Shown here in pieces: positions 62,546 to 64,000 of a stretch of DNA of 64,000 bases. The stretch spans positions 383,308,760 through 383,372,759 of the forward strand of contig CM077116.1 in assembly GCA_039619475.1 (NCBI GenBank), read 5' to 3'. The position numbers and the translations under genes were made by a program. Under the pieces are notes generated by a model, which was given only the letters and a program-made list of their open reading frames with translations, made no database searches and was not told the origin of the DNA. The first letter of the stretch is position 1; each line of letters begins with the position of its first letter. The DNA comes from Icerya purchasi (taxonomy: Eukaryota; Arthropoda; Insecta; Hemiptera; Monophlebidae).

Positions 62546-63613
62546 ATACATATACATATGTATGTATATGTGTATTAACATATTTTGTGCTGATGTTTTT
62601 GATGATGAAATGATATTTTTCGCGTATTAAGTAAAATTCAATATTTGTCAAATACCATTATGAAGACTCGTATAACATTTAATTCACGCGTGTAATATAA
62701 GAATGTACAATTTTCCCGTATTGAAAGTAAAACGAATGTTCACTTTGATTATTGGTTTTGATCTAAAGTACGGCCTAATTGTATACTAAAATTGCGAAAC
62801 TAGAATAAATTAAATATTTAAAAACTTAATGACGAAATGGTAAATATCATAATGAAGCGCGCGCTTCTATAATAATGTTTTTTGGTAGAAATTCCACCTT
62901 CCCTTAAATACAAATAAATAAAAAAAACCTAAGCCGAGAGAAAGAGTAATAGAAGATTTTATGGGTTTATATTTGTAAAAAGTGAAATACAGTTAACTAA
63001 GTTTTTAAAGGTCTTTGTATACTATGTTGAACAGCTATATAATATGTAATATTCAGAGATGCTAAAAATTTCGTTGTTTGCTTAATTCAATCAAACGCGG
63101 TATTTATTGATTCTTTAACACTGTATATTAAGGTTTTGTTTAATTTTACAATTTCGAGTAGATTAAATTACAGTGCAGAATTCTCTGTCGAACATTGTTG
63201 AAACCCTATTAATTATCTAAATAATTGGAGTATTGCATGTCATCTGCGGTTGATTGAATCAGCTGACGCTGAACGTATTATATTTGATAATAGACCCGGT
63301 TTAGATAATCCTAAAAAAACGTTAATTTTTCTTAAATGTTTCTTGCTTTCTTTTAATCAAAACCTTGCTTTGGTGCCAGTTAAACTCAAATATTGTTTTT
63401 TCATAGGGGCGAATTTTAAGAACTATATGTATATATATATATATATTTTATAATTAATATGTTAATTATAAACACATCGGAATAAGCAAAATATTCGAAT
63501 AATTTACGCGCACTTACGAATTAGTTTTATAAAAATAATAGTTAAAAAAGAAATTAGAGGATTTTTTGCTCGCTAATATGCCTCTAAAAAAGAGTGCACC
63601 ATTTAAATTACAG

Positions 63614-63685
63614 GTAGATAAAAAAGAATGCAAGGAACTTCGTGTTGGGGCTGGTACTTTTGAAATTGCCGAATTAAACGAGATG
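63614..63685 (+). CDS. ZnT1 (SLC30A1-like): ZnT1-like zinc transporter, candidate exon 9
   Basis: A 72-base open block lies between a good acceptor (aaattacag) and a donor (gtatat at 63686), both in phase 0, so it can be joined to exon 8. It encodes 24 residues starting VDKKECKELRVGAGTFEIAE, charged and hydrophilic, as expected of a cytosolic tail. I do not recognise the sequence as a conserved ZnT1 segment. The assignment rests on splice signals, phase and position. The gene would then continue past the right edge. Confidence 0.5.
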
Positions 63686-64000
63686 GTATATTGCGATTTT
63701 CATACTTTTCTCTGTCTTCTTTCATTTTATACCCGAATTGCGTTATCAGCGAATTTACGTTCATGAATTAATAGAACATTTTCCATATCTCGTCACGAGT
63801 TAATATTTTTACACGTATTTATGCTTGCCCGGGTACATTTTTTGTACAGCTTCATTCATTTTCCTCTACTTCACTCCTTCATAATTACAACAGAAAAATG
63901 TGTTGTTCATTTATTCATTTGTTCATTTTTTTCGCATTAATTTGTAATGTATGTTGCTTTATTATCTGAAATTCGTAGCTTATAAATTTCACTATTCATC

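Overview
The window is AT-rich animal nuclear DNA. It has split genes with GT-AG introns, long microsatellites, and many decayed LINE and SINE relics. The one host gene I recognise encodes a zinc transporter of the ZnT1/SLC30A1 type. Its protein looks insect-like, with conserved C-terminal blocks such as HEFHVWQLAGDRIIASAHI and NEGIHSTTIQPEF. An insect is therefore likely. A large-genome hemipteran would fit the repeat content, but the sequence alone does not fix the order.

Host gene. The ZnT1-like gene lies on the + strand from about 41.8 kb to beyond the right edge. Nine coding exons can be chained in phase: 41823-41999, 42902-43026, 48396-48493, 51211-51467, 54455-54714, 59306-59417, 62090-62197, 62309-62461 and 63614-63685. 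Together they give 454 codons with no stop. The start exon has a splice acceptor 19 bases before the ATG, so a noncoding first exon must lie upstream and I could not place it. Six membrane segments, both intramembrane HxxxD zinc sites, a His-rich loop, a cation-efflux C-terminal domain and a Cys-rich tail are present. The 3' end of the gene is outside the window.

Left part, 1-41.8 kb. No other host gene was recognised. The region is a graveyard of mobile elements: a Jockey-like RT relic at 13-14.2 kb (-), a tRNA-derived SINE at 3.6 and 15.7 kb, a possible transposase C-terminus at 16.8-17.1 kb (-), an RTE/CR1-like RT at 25.5-27.3 kb (+), a small SINE with an 11-bp target duplication at 29.2 kb, an endonuclease-RT relic at 30.4-31.9 kb (-), and a cluster of RNase H-bearing LINE 3' ends in both orientations at 33.0-39.2 kb. 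Fold-back elements and a hairpin-bearing repeat family next to TA tracts are scattered between them.

Inside the transporter gene. Intron 2 carries LINE 3' fragments (43.1-44.2 kb) and a 247-bp fold-back. Intron 3 carries an almost complete but broken piggyBac-like transposon (about 48.62-51.03 kb) whose right end is under 200 bp from exon 4. Intron 4 carries an RTE-type 3' end followed by a SINE. Intron 5 holds an open FLYWCH zinc-finger reading frame on the opposite strand. Intron 6 holds a degenerate tandem array. I saw no operon, CRISPR, phage or defence-type system. The novelty here lies in gene structure and transposon biology.
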